Below, one piece after another: positions 1 through 10,400 of a stretch of DNA of 64,000 bases. The stretch is from contig CALYLW010000736.1 of NCBI GenBank assembly GCA_944989445.1, positions 62,001-126,000 on the forward strand, given 5' to 3'. Numbering within the stretch: position 1 is the stretch's first letter; the number at the start of each line of letters is the position of its first letter. Origin of the DNA: Ampullaceana balthica. Taxonomy: Eukaryota; Mollusca; Gastropoda; Lymnaeidae. The notes under the pieces are model-generated. The model was not told the DNA's origin. It saw nothing but the letters and a program-made list of their open reading frames with translations, and did no database searches. Position numbers and translations under genes: made by a program.

Positions 1-1472
1 CTATTTGAGATATGGAGGCCCTTTTGAAGTCCAGATATTCTATGTCAGTGATATGAAAAAAATTCCGGGGGCCCCCAAAAAAGGCGGGGCCCCTAAGCTA
101 TAGCTTGATTAGCAAATAGGTAAATCCAGTTCTGAGTGAGCCGAAGAAACAATGCCGACAAAACAGTGTTGTTGAATATTTGAAGTATGGCTAAATGTTT
201 GGAAACATATACGAAATGTGCAACGTTATTTTCTGAATTAAAAAGATTTTTTGAAGTTAAAGCAATACCCTTGACTTTCTGGCATACTTAAAACAACCTG
301 TAACAAATGAATTTTCAGTACATTGTGTCATTCATCGACATATTTATTCGTAAAAAATATTTGAGAAAGTTTGCATGGATCACTAGATTATGTCATTAGC
401 GCAGTTAATAAAAATAAAAGGAATGCCTTGAATGAGAGATTATTTACTCAACATTGTTTGGAAAATAAAGAAGACTATAATCGTTTACTTATTAGCACAA
501 AAGTACGTTGATTATCAACAAGTACGTTTTTAAATCAATTTTATGCTCTCTTTGATTCAGTGTTGGAATTCCTGGAAAACAAAGACAATCATTTGCGACA
601 CAATTAACTCAAAAAAATGACATATCCTTTATGAATGATTTATTTACCAACTTTAACGAAACTAATTTGAAACTACAAGGTAACCAATTAAATATCAAAA
701 TGAAAATTGAAAGCGTAATATCTGCGTTTGTTGCAAACCTTTTTCTGTACACACAAAACTTAGAAACAGGAGAATGATCTCAGTTTCCAAATCTTTTCAA
801 AATTGTAAAGTAGAGATAAAGATTTCCTTGCTTACTGTCAAAACTTAACAGCTCTTCATGCTGACCTGAATAAAAGATTTGAAGGTATTCCTCACTTAGA
901 TATTCCCGACTGGCAGTTGAACCCTTTCGCACATGGACAAACTCAGATCCCAAACACAGATGAATCCATACTAATACCGGAGCAGCTTATTAAAATGAAG
1001 AACTTGAACAAATGTTTGAACTAGGACACCACAAATTCTGGTGGCAAAATCAGATCCCAATTTTAAATCTTGCATTATGGTTTATTGTACAGAAGTTGTT
1101 GACTGCTTTCCCTGTCTTTCTATTTGGTAGAACAAAGATTCAGTGCCTTATGAAAACTCATCATAAAAAAACAGAACCGACTAGAAATTGGTGCTCGTGG
1201 GGATTTGCGGTTGTTACACAAAAACATTGAGTCGGACATAAATACACTTATAAAATCACATCACTTTCATAAAGTTATTAATTGTTTTCAATTTTATTTT
1301 AAACAAAAGTTATAAAATGTAATACATACTTCTTCAACCAAATGTTGCTTTTTGGGGTTTGTATTTTTTGTACTATGCATTTATGTAGTTTTTGTCACAT
1401 GGGGTCCGTGGGCGGAAGTTTTGACTATAAAAGGGGTCCGTGCCGTGGGTCAAAAAAGTTAGGGAACCATTG
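1..1472 (+). pseudogene. Decayed Buster-type hAT transposase (ZBED5/SCAND3/FAM200-like) with right element end
   Basis: Translation in shifting + frames gives recognisable blocks of the hAT transposase family that includes domesticated ZBED5, SCAND3 and FAM200. Around 325-345 there is VHCVIHR. Around 440-600 there are NERLFTQHCLENKEDYNRLL and then FYALFDSVLEFLENKDNHLR. Around 625-760 there is NDLFTNFNETNLKLQGNQLN. Around 1095-1260 there is VQKLLTAFPVFL and, one frame over, NRLEIGARGDLRLL, which corresponds to the hAT C-terminal dimerisation region. Stops and frameshifts interrupt every block, so no functional enzyme is encoded. The right terminus reads AGGGAACCATTG and ends at 1472. It is followed by GTCTAGCA (1473-1480), which fits the Buster target pattern nnnTAnnn. 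The left end lies outside the window or has been lost. The GC-rich stretch at 60-95 may belong to a different repeat. Confidence 0.8.
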
Positions 1473-3796
1473 GTCTAGCATATTAAAACTCTCTTAAATT
1501 AGTTCAGTTTTGCCGATTGCATTACAGTTGATTACCTCATGTAAGTTCAGTTCATCGTGTGATAAGCAAGAAAGCCGCTAAATTTTCATCGCTCCGCTAA
1601 ATGTGGGGAAAATCTATTGAGAACACCATTACTCGCTGTGAACACCAGCATGTTGTTTCATGCCTTTGAATTTGATTTTTTTAAAACAAATACATGAACA
1701 CGAAGGAAAATTTTTAAAAAAATAAAAATAACGGATTCTGTACTAAGAATTATTTTGTTGATCAATATAAACCGCGGTGATAACTTGCAAGATGCAAAAT
1801 AACACAGTGAACAAGTTAATAGCGTGGGTTTGACCTGCAAGCGCTGCAGCTAATGATGGTTGTGTTTGACCCTACCGTTCACCGATTTATGTATTTGATG
1901 CGAGTTGATTTGAAGAACAAACAGGAAGTCCAATCCATCAACCGATTAGTGCTAAAGGATGGTTGTAGATCGCTAGCCAACTTTTGTGACTGTTGGTAGA
2001 GACCTGGACGGATATCAATGTGGGCAGATGACGGACTTCAATGAAACACCCAGCTTTTCAAACGTTTAAAGTTAACATATTGAGAAACCAACTAGATGAG
2101 GGCAACATAACAAATCTGGTGAGTCTAGTTTATATCGATACTCACAAGTACTGAGTAAATTAATATTAGAACCACAATTTTGAAACATACGGCGCTTTTT
2201 TAAAAAAAATTGGTAAATTTGTAAAAAAGAGCAAATGGGATGGTATTGCGGGACCGGGGATGTTTGGCTTTAGCCACATAATTTAGCGACCACATTTTGT
2301 AAAAACAAATTGTTTTGAAAAACGTTTCTAAAAGTGTTTTTATCTCTCACCATACTTTAACTTTTTTGTAAAGCGCATCTAGAGAACATTCTGATATCGT
2401 ATGTTAGTATATACTCAAGCCTTTTGCCACTGATTACGTATATAAAACGCAATGCCCGGGAGTTCATTTGGAAAATGTTCAATTTCTGGCTAAATTGAGA
2501 AGGGATTTTTGCTGGTGGGCAATGCAGCCCTTACAGACATTTCTTGTTCTAAGCAATGATTCAACGAATTTGGCGTTAGTAAAACTGAATCTTCCATACA
2601 ATGGCTGTAAATAGAATAAAATTTCTTTATTTTCGCGCACACATTTCGCGTCAAAATGAGGTTCATGATTTGATTCGGTGACACCGAACGTATGACGTAA
2701 TCGCACGGAAAAAAATCTTTAGTCATAATGTAGTTCGGTACTTCACCTGGAGTGACGCCCCTTGTAAAACAGACTCGCCCTCCCCCTACTTCCAAAAGTC
2801 TCGGAAAGGATAATAAATACGTGTCGTTAATCATTGTTCCCCGGCCGGGTCACGGCTAATGAGGTCACCGGTTGTGCTAATGTGCGCGCACTTCAATCAA
2901 GTAGGTCTGAGCGGTTCTATGTTGAAAGTAATGGGATTCCGTCATTAAGAGATGACCGTTCTGTGAACTAATTCCATGTCCAGCTTAGGACAAGCTCCAT
3001 TCACATCCTGACTTATGTCTTCAGTGTTATTGTTTTTATAACAATTTCGATATCCTTCTCACGTATCAGGAAAAGTCAGTAGTTTGATCTCTGCATGAAA
3101 AGCGAGCTGCTGTGGTGTTTTGAAATCACACAATATATTACTGCCATCCACGCAATAATTCATCGCCTGGCTAAGACAATAACAATCAAAATATTAACTA
3201 ATGTATAATGGCACAGTTTGAAATCATATACATTTTTTTACGAGCAACAAAGCCCGTCCAAGGACGTCCGTCACCGTTCTGTGGCATGTTGTAACTCCCT
3301 TCCAACAGCCGTCTCGAGCGGCATACATGTGCATCACGTCAAAAATACTATTCATTATAGTTAAAATAAAAAAACTCGTAAAAACAGAGCTTTTGACTAT
3401 AAACCAACGCGCATAACTCAAAATAAAGTCTTGGAAGAAATACTGCACTAAAGACAACTCGTTTTGAACGTCGGCGTAAACGTGTTCAATATGATTGGCT
3501 GTAGGAGTCATATGTGTTTGAGGGACCAATCGCTATTGATGACCGCACGGAACATAGCTTTTTATTATATAGGATATTTGTCCCATTAATATTAATACCT
3601 TTCATATTTATTTCCTTCATTGAAATGGTAGAAAGAAAATGATGATTTTGATGATTTTAAAGACTTAGTCGGGTGTGTCTTGAAACATTCATTTGAAACA
3701 TACGGCGCTTTTAAAAAAAAATAATGGTCTCTCACCTTTCACAATTTTTGGTGGTGGTGCGAAAAGGGGGGGTGGGGTATTTGGTGGGTAAGTGAC
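1473..3796. other. Non-coding stretch with no recognised gene
   Basis: I see no convincing coding signal. A 21-bp exact direct repeat (TTTGAAACATACGGCGCTTT core) occurs at 2180-2200 and again at 3692-3712. Around 3361-3420 there is a degraded start of the dispersed 0.5-kb repeat described at 58491. Open frames on the minus strand near 2490-2834 resemble no family I know. Confidence 0.6.
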
Positions 3797-3962
3797 CACT
3801 TTCCCCTCTAAGGTTCGTTAGTCCGTGTGCAAAGAAAGAAAGCTCGTATGCAAAGTTGCACAGCATCCATTATCTGTGCAATATTTTACAAATTTGCTGC
3901 GCGGTAATCTTAATTTCTGTGCGGCTTCGGGCAGATATCTGCGCAGCTTAAAGGAAACATTG
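3797..3962. mobile_element. hAT-like MITE, degraded
   Basis: A 166-bp element with imperfect terminal inverted repeats: the left end reads CACTTTCCCCTCTAAG and the right end, reverse-complemented, reads CAATGTTTCCTTTAAG. The interior (GTCCGTGTGCAAAG, TTGCTGCGCGG) matches, in opposite orientation, the better preserved copy at 40615-40793. The flanks GTAAGTGA (3788-3795) and GTAAGGAG (3963-3970) look like a decayed 8-bp target duplication. It encodes no protein. Confidence 0.7.
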
Positions 3963-5166
3963 GTAAGGAGGAAAGGGGGAGATTCGAAGTTCAAAAAAAG
4001 TAAACAGACACACCAAATTCCTTTCATCCAACATCGACTCACGGTCATTTTTGTTAAACCACAATTTTCCTTCAGACTTTATTTTAGGATTAAATTCTCC
4101 ATTTTTTTCTATTCTACTGTGTGTGAGAGGGGGTGGGTTGGGCGTAAAGGGTGGTTGGTATGTGTTTTCATCCTGCGTCAAAAAAAAATTGTCAGAAGCT
4201 ATGTGAAATTTTACCAACTAAACCCTTCATGGATCCATTTAGAGGTCTTCATATTATCCTTGCTTCGGTTATATGTAACTTGGCTTCTTCAAATTTGCGT
4301 TTTACTAAATAGTAGTTTGTAAGCTAGTTTTATAAATATCGTGTTCGTGACTATGCATATAAATAAATAATAAATGTTGAGAGTCACTAAACACTATGTG
4401 GTTACTATACAATTAAATGGATTCTACGGAAATTCTACCCCATTCAGTCATATTTATCAACGATATGTTTCTATTGGCGTAAAATACCTGTGGCAGTTTT
4501 AGAATTCAATGTAAGTGAAAGTTGTATTTTCCCGTGCGAACAAAAAGCCTGCATATTTTAAATAAAGAAAGACGAGAGATCTCACATCATTATTTCGCTC
4601 TGGATTCTGTTTAAGTCGACAGTCCAGCTGTGTTGTGTGAAAAACAATTTCGATTTTGTTGTTGTTGTTACCTATGCTAAGGTAATGGTTCGTACTGTAT
4701 CACGTGCTTCTCACGACATTACTGAGAGTTAACATTTGCAGTTCTTGTGTGCGACAAGGTTGTGGGAATTTAACTCCAGGATTAAACGATAGCTGTTGAG
4801 TTAGGAGAGGGGTGCAGTATGGTATGATATACCGCATTAAAAGCTTAAAATGTTTTTGTTTTTTAAACAGGAAAGGATATTTGTGAAGTTTTTATTGGAA
4901 TCTTTTATTCATAGCAAATATAAAATAATTTTTTTTTAAAAGCATACCACGAGAAATCAGATTCCATTCGCCACACTTGCGACTTACGTTTCAAATTTGT
5001 TCAAAATTAAGTCTAATTGTAAGGCTCGCCTTTAAACTGGGGGTTAGTTTTATCTTTTTCATGTGTTGACTACCTTAAGACTTCACAATATTACAATAGA
5101 AATAAACAAACAAATCTTTGCCACAAAACAAGTCTGTCATCCACCCCCATCATCCGGATGATTTTT
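3963..5166. other. Non-coding stretch
   Basis: AT-rich DNA with no exon-like segment or recognised repeat. The 165-codon open frame over 3825-4322 begins inside the MITE and shows no family resemblance, so I treat it as chance. Confidence 0.5.
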
Positions 5167-5177
5167 ACACACACACA

Positions 5178-5239
<62 letters not shown>
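5167..5239. repeat. (AC)n microsatellite
   Basis: About 36 AC dinucleotides with a single early CT interruption. The tract continues as an imperfect CA-rich stretch to about 5282. Confidence 0.97.
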
Positions 5240-5242
<3 letters not shown>

Positions 5243-6471
5243 ACACGCGAGCTCGTGCATCCACACACATTCACACACACAAAAGCTAGAGCCGGGGCTT
5301 TAAGAAATAGGGAACAAACTGTAATCCTGAGGATATGTTATGGTCAGTCTGATGTGGCTGTAAGCTTAACAAGTAAGCCTAGGATTCGGTTAGTCCGCTA
5401 CTAGCCTCGAAATTAAACTGCTGAAACTATAACAATTATTCATTTATTTTTTGTTTAGAAATCTATTGGAAAATATTTGATGCACTCTTTTATAAATTCC
5501 GCCTGGCTTATAAACTCAAAACACGATTCAGGATTTAGTAACAGTCATTGTCACCACGGCACCGAAGTCTATCCTGGCCATAAATGAAGTTACTTTTTAC
5601 ACGCTTTTATGTAAGTCACACTGTTTGTATGTTGTATCCGCCTTCAAATCCTGTAACTTAAAATTAAACCACTTTTGATGGTCTTAGAGATCTACCACAG
5701 ATGACAATGCATTGTCTCAAAATTTCAGATCGATCGAATGTACCGTAATTAAATTAATGCATTTTTAGTTTATCTATATATAGCATCTGTATCTGTCTGC
5801 TATTGTTAACATCCACGTGCGTGCCACCAGAGTTCACCCCAGCCAACGATGACTACCATTCCCTTTATCAATTGTGCCCCTTTCTCACGCCCACATTTTT
5901 ACAATAAAATGCTTTAAAAAAAATTTTTTTTTAAAAGGACACGCTTTTATTTACATATAGAATGTGCACTAAATAGAAGTGCACATAAAAGCGTGGGGCA
6001 CTCATCACAACTCATTTCTCTTTACAACTATTCTTTTGCATATACATAAATAGTTCTAATTAATATGATAGTAGCATGTATATGATCAAAATTGTGAAAC
6101 TTTTAATGTTTATTAATATACATACAAATTTGTATTTACCGTATGTTTCGCAGTCTTGTAGAGAGTTGATGAGCGTCCCAAGCTTTTATGTGCAGTGGAT
6201 AGGTTCACGGATTTCACCTGAAATCATCTTTATTTCTTCATTTCAGTGTAAAAGCGTGTTTTAAAAATCTTTTTGTAAATATATTTTTATTAAATTTTGA
6301 GTCGTTCATTTTCTAATTGCAATAATAGCACAAGCAAAAACTCACAAAAGAAAAATCAAAACTAATGATTGGGCGTTTGATTGAGGAAATCAGACGCTGT
6401 CTTATTTGTGTCGTGTTTTTTTAACATATTCTTTTATTTATCTTAAATATCGTCCCTTCTTTTTATACTCT
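5240..6471. other. Non-coding stretch with repeat fragments and a bulged hairpin
   Basis: Positions 5725-5772 match, in reverse orientation, the conserved block of the 0.5-kb dispersed repeat (AAATTTCAGATCGATCG followed by the GTACCGTAATTAAATTA segment). The decamer ACGCTTTTAT, or its complement, occurs near 5602, 5941, 5986 and 6249. The middle pair forms a long imperfect inverted repeat at 5940-5995. These may be the edges of a degraded element. Confidence 0.55.
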
Positions 6472-6540
6472 ATTCTTCTTTCTTTTTTTCTTTCTTTCTT
6501 TCTTTCTTTCTTTCTGTCTTTCTGTCTTTCTTTCTTTCAT

Positions 6541-6608
<68 letters not shown>

Positions 6609-6623
6609 TCCTTCGTTCTTCCT

Positions 6624-6686
<63 letters not shown>

Positions 6687-6713
6687 ATCTTTCTTTCTTT
6701 CTTTCTTTCGTTC
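6472..6713. repeat. (TTTC)n microsatellite, about 240 bp
   Basis: A nearly pure TTTC tetranucleotide tract with scattered single-base interruptions (GTCT, CATT, CCTTCG). One strand is all pyrimidine over most of its length. Open frames on both strands here are artefacts of the repeat. Confidence 0.97.
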
Positions 6714-8030
6714 AATGTTCCCTTTTCTCTTTCTTTATTACTTTACTTCTGTCTCATTATTTTCACAGAAAATTAGTTATTAAAATACGATATTACATTT
6801 ATATCATTTCTATCCGTCCGTCAATCTGTACGTATACCAATTAATACTGGGCTAATTAATTGCCAGTATTGGTTATTTTCACTTATGTTTGCACTCTATT
6901 TTAGTTCTTCTCAATAATAATGTTATATCTAAAATTGTATGACGCCGCAGCCACCGACACCCACCGAATTCAATTCATATAGACGCCCCTGAGTGGCATT
7001 TTCCCATCTATAGACTAGTTGGTTCAGGCTGATTCATGGCCCTCGGACCCGCCCATGTATGATGACTCGATGAACCAAACCAACTTCGATGACGTCACTT
7101 CCTTCAAGCGCTCTGCGCATGCTGTTAATGAATCGGTAACCATAACAAGCACTGCCCTCTTTAGAGCCAGTGTTTGTACGGCCGTATGAAGAGAATTCCC
7201 TCGATGAGTATTTGTCGCCGAGAGTTCGCTGTTGCGATGACGTCATTGCGACTGATTTGGGTGTTGTGCACGACTGATAGAGACGCCCTTCTTAGACACA
7301 GAAATTGGTAACAGGAAATTGTTTAGCTCCGTAAAAAGCAGTATCTTTCTCCGCAACGCATCAAATATAAGACTCGTGTATCTTGGTTGTGTGTGTTGTT
7401 TGTTTACTACAGTTTATATTTGGTAGGGACATCTGGTTGATACAAGCAAGTTCGTAAATGGCAATTATAAATAGTTTCAATGCGTGTATTGCCGTGGGTA
7501 TAAAAATCCTTATCTGTTAATTTAAACCGCACCGCTCTGTGACGTCACACGAGTGCGAAGGGATAAAAATAAATTAAGGAGTGTGCATTAAACAAATATT
7601 TCCAATAGTCATTTCCCAGATTTTGTAAGCCAATTTTTTTTTCAAAATAGAAGTTGAAAATCTTCACCAAATAAATTAAGATCTGTCATAAAGGGGGAAA
7701 ACTTGACTTTTAACTTTGAGGTGCGGTAGTTTAGACCTACTGAAATTGTGAATTTTTGTTTGTTTGTAGTTGTTAACTTCAAATGGATGCGGGGCAAAAT
7801 TATCATGAGTTAAACCTTAGCAACGCCGCTGTAGAGGCTTAACTTCCTTTTTTTTGTTATTACACTCTATCACATGTCAACTTATTTTCTTGGTTAGTTC
7901 TTCTGTTTTCACTGTGCTATGATATTGAGGAATCGGGGAAAACATTCCGTTGGTAAATGTGGACACGTTTTTTAAAAAGTTTGAGATACACGATATTTTA
8001 GACTAACTGAAATAACTAAGTATGACTATA
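6714..8030. other. Non-coding stretch around the CRE cluster
   Basis: Apart from the motif cluster at 7080-7250, nothing is recognised. The minus-strand open frame at 7034-7246 overlaps the cluster and has no family resemblance. Confidence 0.5.
7080..7250. promoter_or_regulatory. Possible TATA-less promoter: CRE, ETS and NRF1-like motifs
   Basis: Within 160 bp there are two full palindromic CRE sites TGACGTCA (7090-7097 and 7238-7245), an ETS-like CACTTCC directly after the first, and an NRF1-like TGCGCATGC (7114-7122). A third TGACGTCA lies at 7540-7547. The segment is more GC- and CpG-rich than its surroundings. Known biology: CRE, ETS and NRF1 sites cluster in broad promoters of housekeeping genes. 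Neither orientation nor a downstream exon could be identified, so the call is tentative. Confidence 0.35.
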
Positions 8031-8190
8031 CAGTCGGACCTCACTAAGACGAACTCAAAGAGACCCGGAAAAAAAATCGACTTACGGAGTTTTCGAGGTA
8101 GGGAAAGGCGCACAATTTGGCGGACCTTACAATTAATTCGATATAGGGAGGTTTCGACCTAAAGAAGTTCGACTTAGTGAGGTCCGACTG
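8031..8190. mobile_element. Tigger/pogo-like MITE, 160 bp, TA target site
   Basis: The left end CAGTCGGACCTCACTAAG and the right end CTTAGTGAGGTCCGACTG are inverted copies of each other. The element is flanked by TA on both sides (8029-8030 and 8191-8192), as expected for the Tc1/mariner/pogo superfamily. The inverted repeat extends inward for about 25 bp. The interior is too short for a transposase, so this is a non-autonomous element. Confidence 0.88.
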
Positions 8191-10098
8191 TATTTATAAA
8201 ACTAGATAGGTGATACTACTTGATTGTATTTATAATCTATAAAATACCGGGAAAAAACATTTCAAAAAATAATTAAATGGGCGTCAGGGGAGAAAAAGGA
8301 AGTGCGGTTGTTCCGCATTGATATTATTGGTTTATGCAATGACCTGGCCATGTAAACATTGCGTGGATGGTGATATCCTAAACTGAAAGATTACATATTT
8401 ACCATAAAATATGTTGTTGTTTTATTAAAACTTCCTTTTCCATTACCTTTAATATAAATTACATGAATTAACTTTAAATTAAGTCTACCAGGAAGAAGTG
8501 TCCCTGGGATTCGAAAAAAAAACTGAAAGCAAAGTGGAATATTTTACTAAACTATGGAAATAAATTATTTTATTTTTAGACGATTGGAATTTTTTTTTCA
8601 AAAGAAGATGCTGATAGGGTTGAAATCTTTCTGGTTTTATATCGGGATTTCTGGTATTATCGTTATTTGTCCAGTGAAAACATTAAAGCGATAACTGACA
8701 TTTCATATTAAAATATGGCTTTTTGGGACACCATATCGACACATTTCTGCGCTGGTGGCCGGTATTTTGTAAAACAGCCATCTTGCGACCTTAGATGCTG
8801 TATATTGAAGTGTATGTTGTTGTTTGTCGCAGTTAAATTTATTAAACACTTGTATATAGTGTGGGGGTTTGGTGCACGAAAGAGGTAAATGAGCAAGTTG
8901 CAATTTTCCGCTTTCATATCTTTAATTGTGACAACAGTTTGATTATGTAAGCACGCTTGACTGCTGCTAATTTGATTGGAAAATAATTAAATTTGTTATA
9001 ATTAATTTACGCAAACTAAAATAAAATGTTTCTAGTTAGATTCACCCTATTCTAACTACTGTGAATTTAGATAAGAAAAAATAAAACATACGAGGGAAAA
9101 TATTAAGGAAAAGTTTCCGAGTTCAATTAAATATTATATATGAACTTTATACCCAATATTCAAATGACGTTTTCCACTCAGTCACATCCGATTTAACCTG
9201 TCATTTTCAATGATCCGCTTTCGAAACAATTTCGTTTTTAAGAAGCTCTTTTGACGATGATTTCGATTTAAAGAATACAAAGATCATCAACGAGTGTCCT
9301 AAATGAGTCGAAAATTAATCATTGAACCATCTTAGATAGTACGTAACTGAGTATATTATACAAGGAAGTTGATTCATTTAGTTCACAAATAGTTTACGCA
9401 ATTATTAATCCAAAAATTACAAGTGAGGTCATTGCTTAGTGTGATTCAGTCGTTCGGCGGAGAGGAAGTAGATGTCTTAAACGCCCCTCTACATATAAAT
9501 CAAGTATCAACAACTCTAATATCAATGCGACTGTGCTTGTTTAGCTGAGTGGTGGCTTTCAAACATACTATGTTTACTAGAATAAGTCAGATGTCGAGGA
9601 CAATAACGGTTTTAATTTTTCTAAAACCGAAAAAGCGAACATGGCCTTAAACAGAATAAAAAACAACAGATTCTTAATTCCTACACCATGCTACTATCAT
9701 TGTCTCTCCCGTGAAAACCGCGTACGTCTTCTCCCCTTATCCCCCTTCCCCTAGATGTAACACTCAACAATGCCCTGTCCCTGTGTCGGGTCATGAAAGC
9801 CTGACGCATCACAGGGTTACTCAGGGGCGCGTCTTTACATTCGCCCCTAGCATTAGTTCTTTCGTTGCCTTGCTGGTAACAGATTATAACAGAAGACAAA
9901 TCAAGTTATGCTCACAGTTGACACGTTTTTCTGACAATGGAGTTCAGCTCTATGAAATCATATCAAGCTAAAAGAAAATGTTATCAACTAATTTGTTTGT
10001 ATTTAGAACATTAAAGTAGGATCTAAATAAGATTTGTGTAAAACTATGTCCCATGAAAACTGTACATACGTGTTTGTACAGATCCGTGTCATCTAACA
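8191..10098. other. Non-coding stretch
   Basis: No exon, RNA gene or clear repeat recognised. A locally GC-richer part at 9660-9880 is open in two frames on opposite strands without family resemblance. Confidence 0.5.
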
Positions 10099-10392
10099 CA
10101 ATGCTTCTGTAAGTGTTGGTCCGCGGACCGGTGTTGGTCCGTGGGCAATCCGCCGCTGGTCTGCAGAAGTTATCAAGAAAGGACAGACAAATCTAATTAT
10201 AATCCTCCATTTGCAACCATTAAAACTAAGCCTATTTAATATTTAATTTTTTTTGCAACGCGTACATAAATGAAACAAATAAAATAAATTCCATTTGGCC
10301 ACCCGTCAGTGCTGAGAAAATTGTTCACCGGTCCCTGGTGCAATTGACAAATCCCTGCTGGTCCGCCATACTAAAATGTTTGAGAAGCACTG
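10099..10392. mobile_element. hAT MITE, 294 bp
   Basis: The left terminus CAATGCTTCTGTAAGTG and the right terminus TGTTTGAGAAGCACTG form imperfect inverted repeats. The flanks ATCTAACA (10091-10098) and ATCTAGCA (10393-10400) are an 8-bp target duplication with one mismatch that fits the Buster-type pattern nnnTAnnn. The interior has GTTGGTCCGCGGACCGG, typical of the subterminal part of such elements. No coding capacity. Confidence 0.82.
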
Positions 10393-10400
10393 ATCTAGCA

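Noticed and set aside
2490..2834. 114-codon minus-strand open frame
   Set aside because: No family resemblance, and an overlapping open frame exists in another minus frame. It is probably non-coding.
3825..4322. 165-codon open frame on the + strand
   Set aside because: It begins inside a hAT-like MITE, continues into AT-rich DNA, shows no motif and has non-coding composition.
6406..6783. Phe/Ser/Leu-rich and Lys/Glu/Arg-rich open frames
   Set aside because: They are translations of the TTTC microsatellite.
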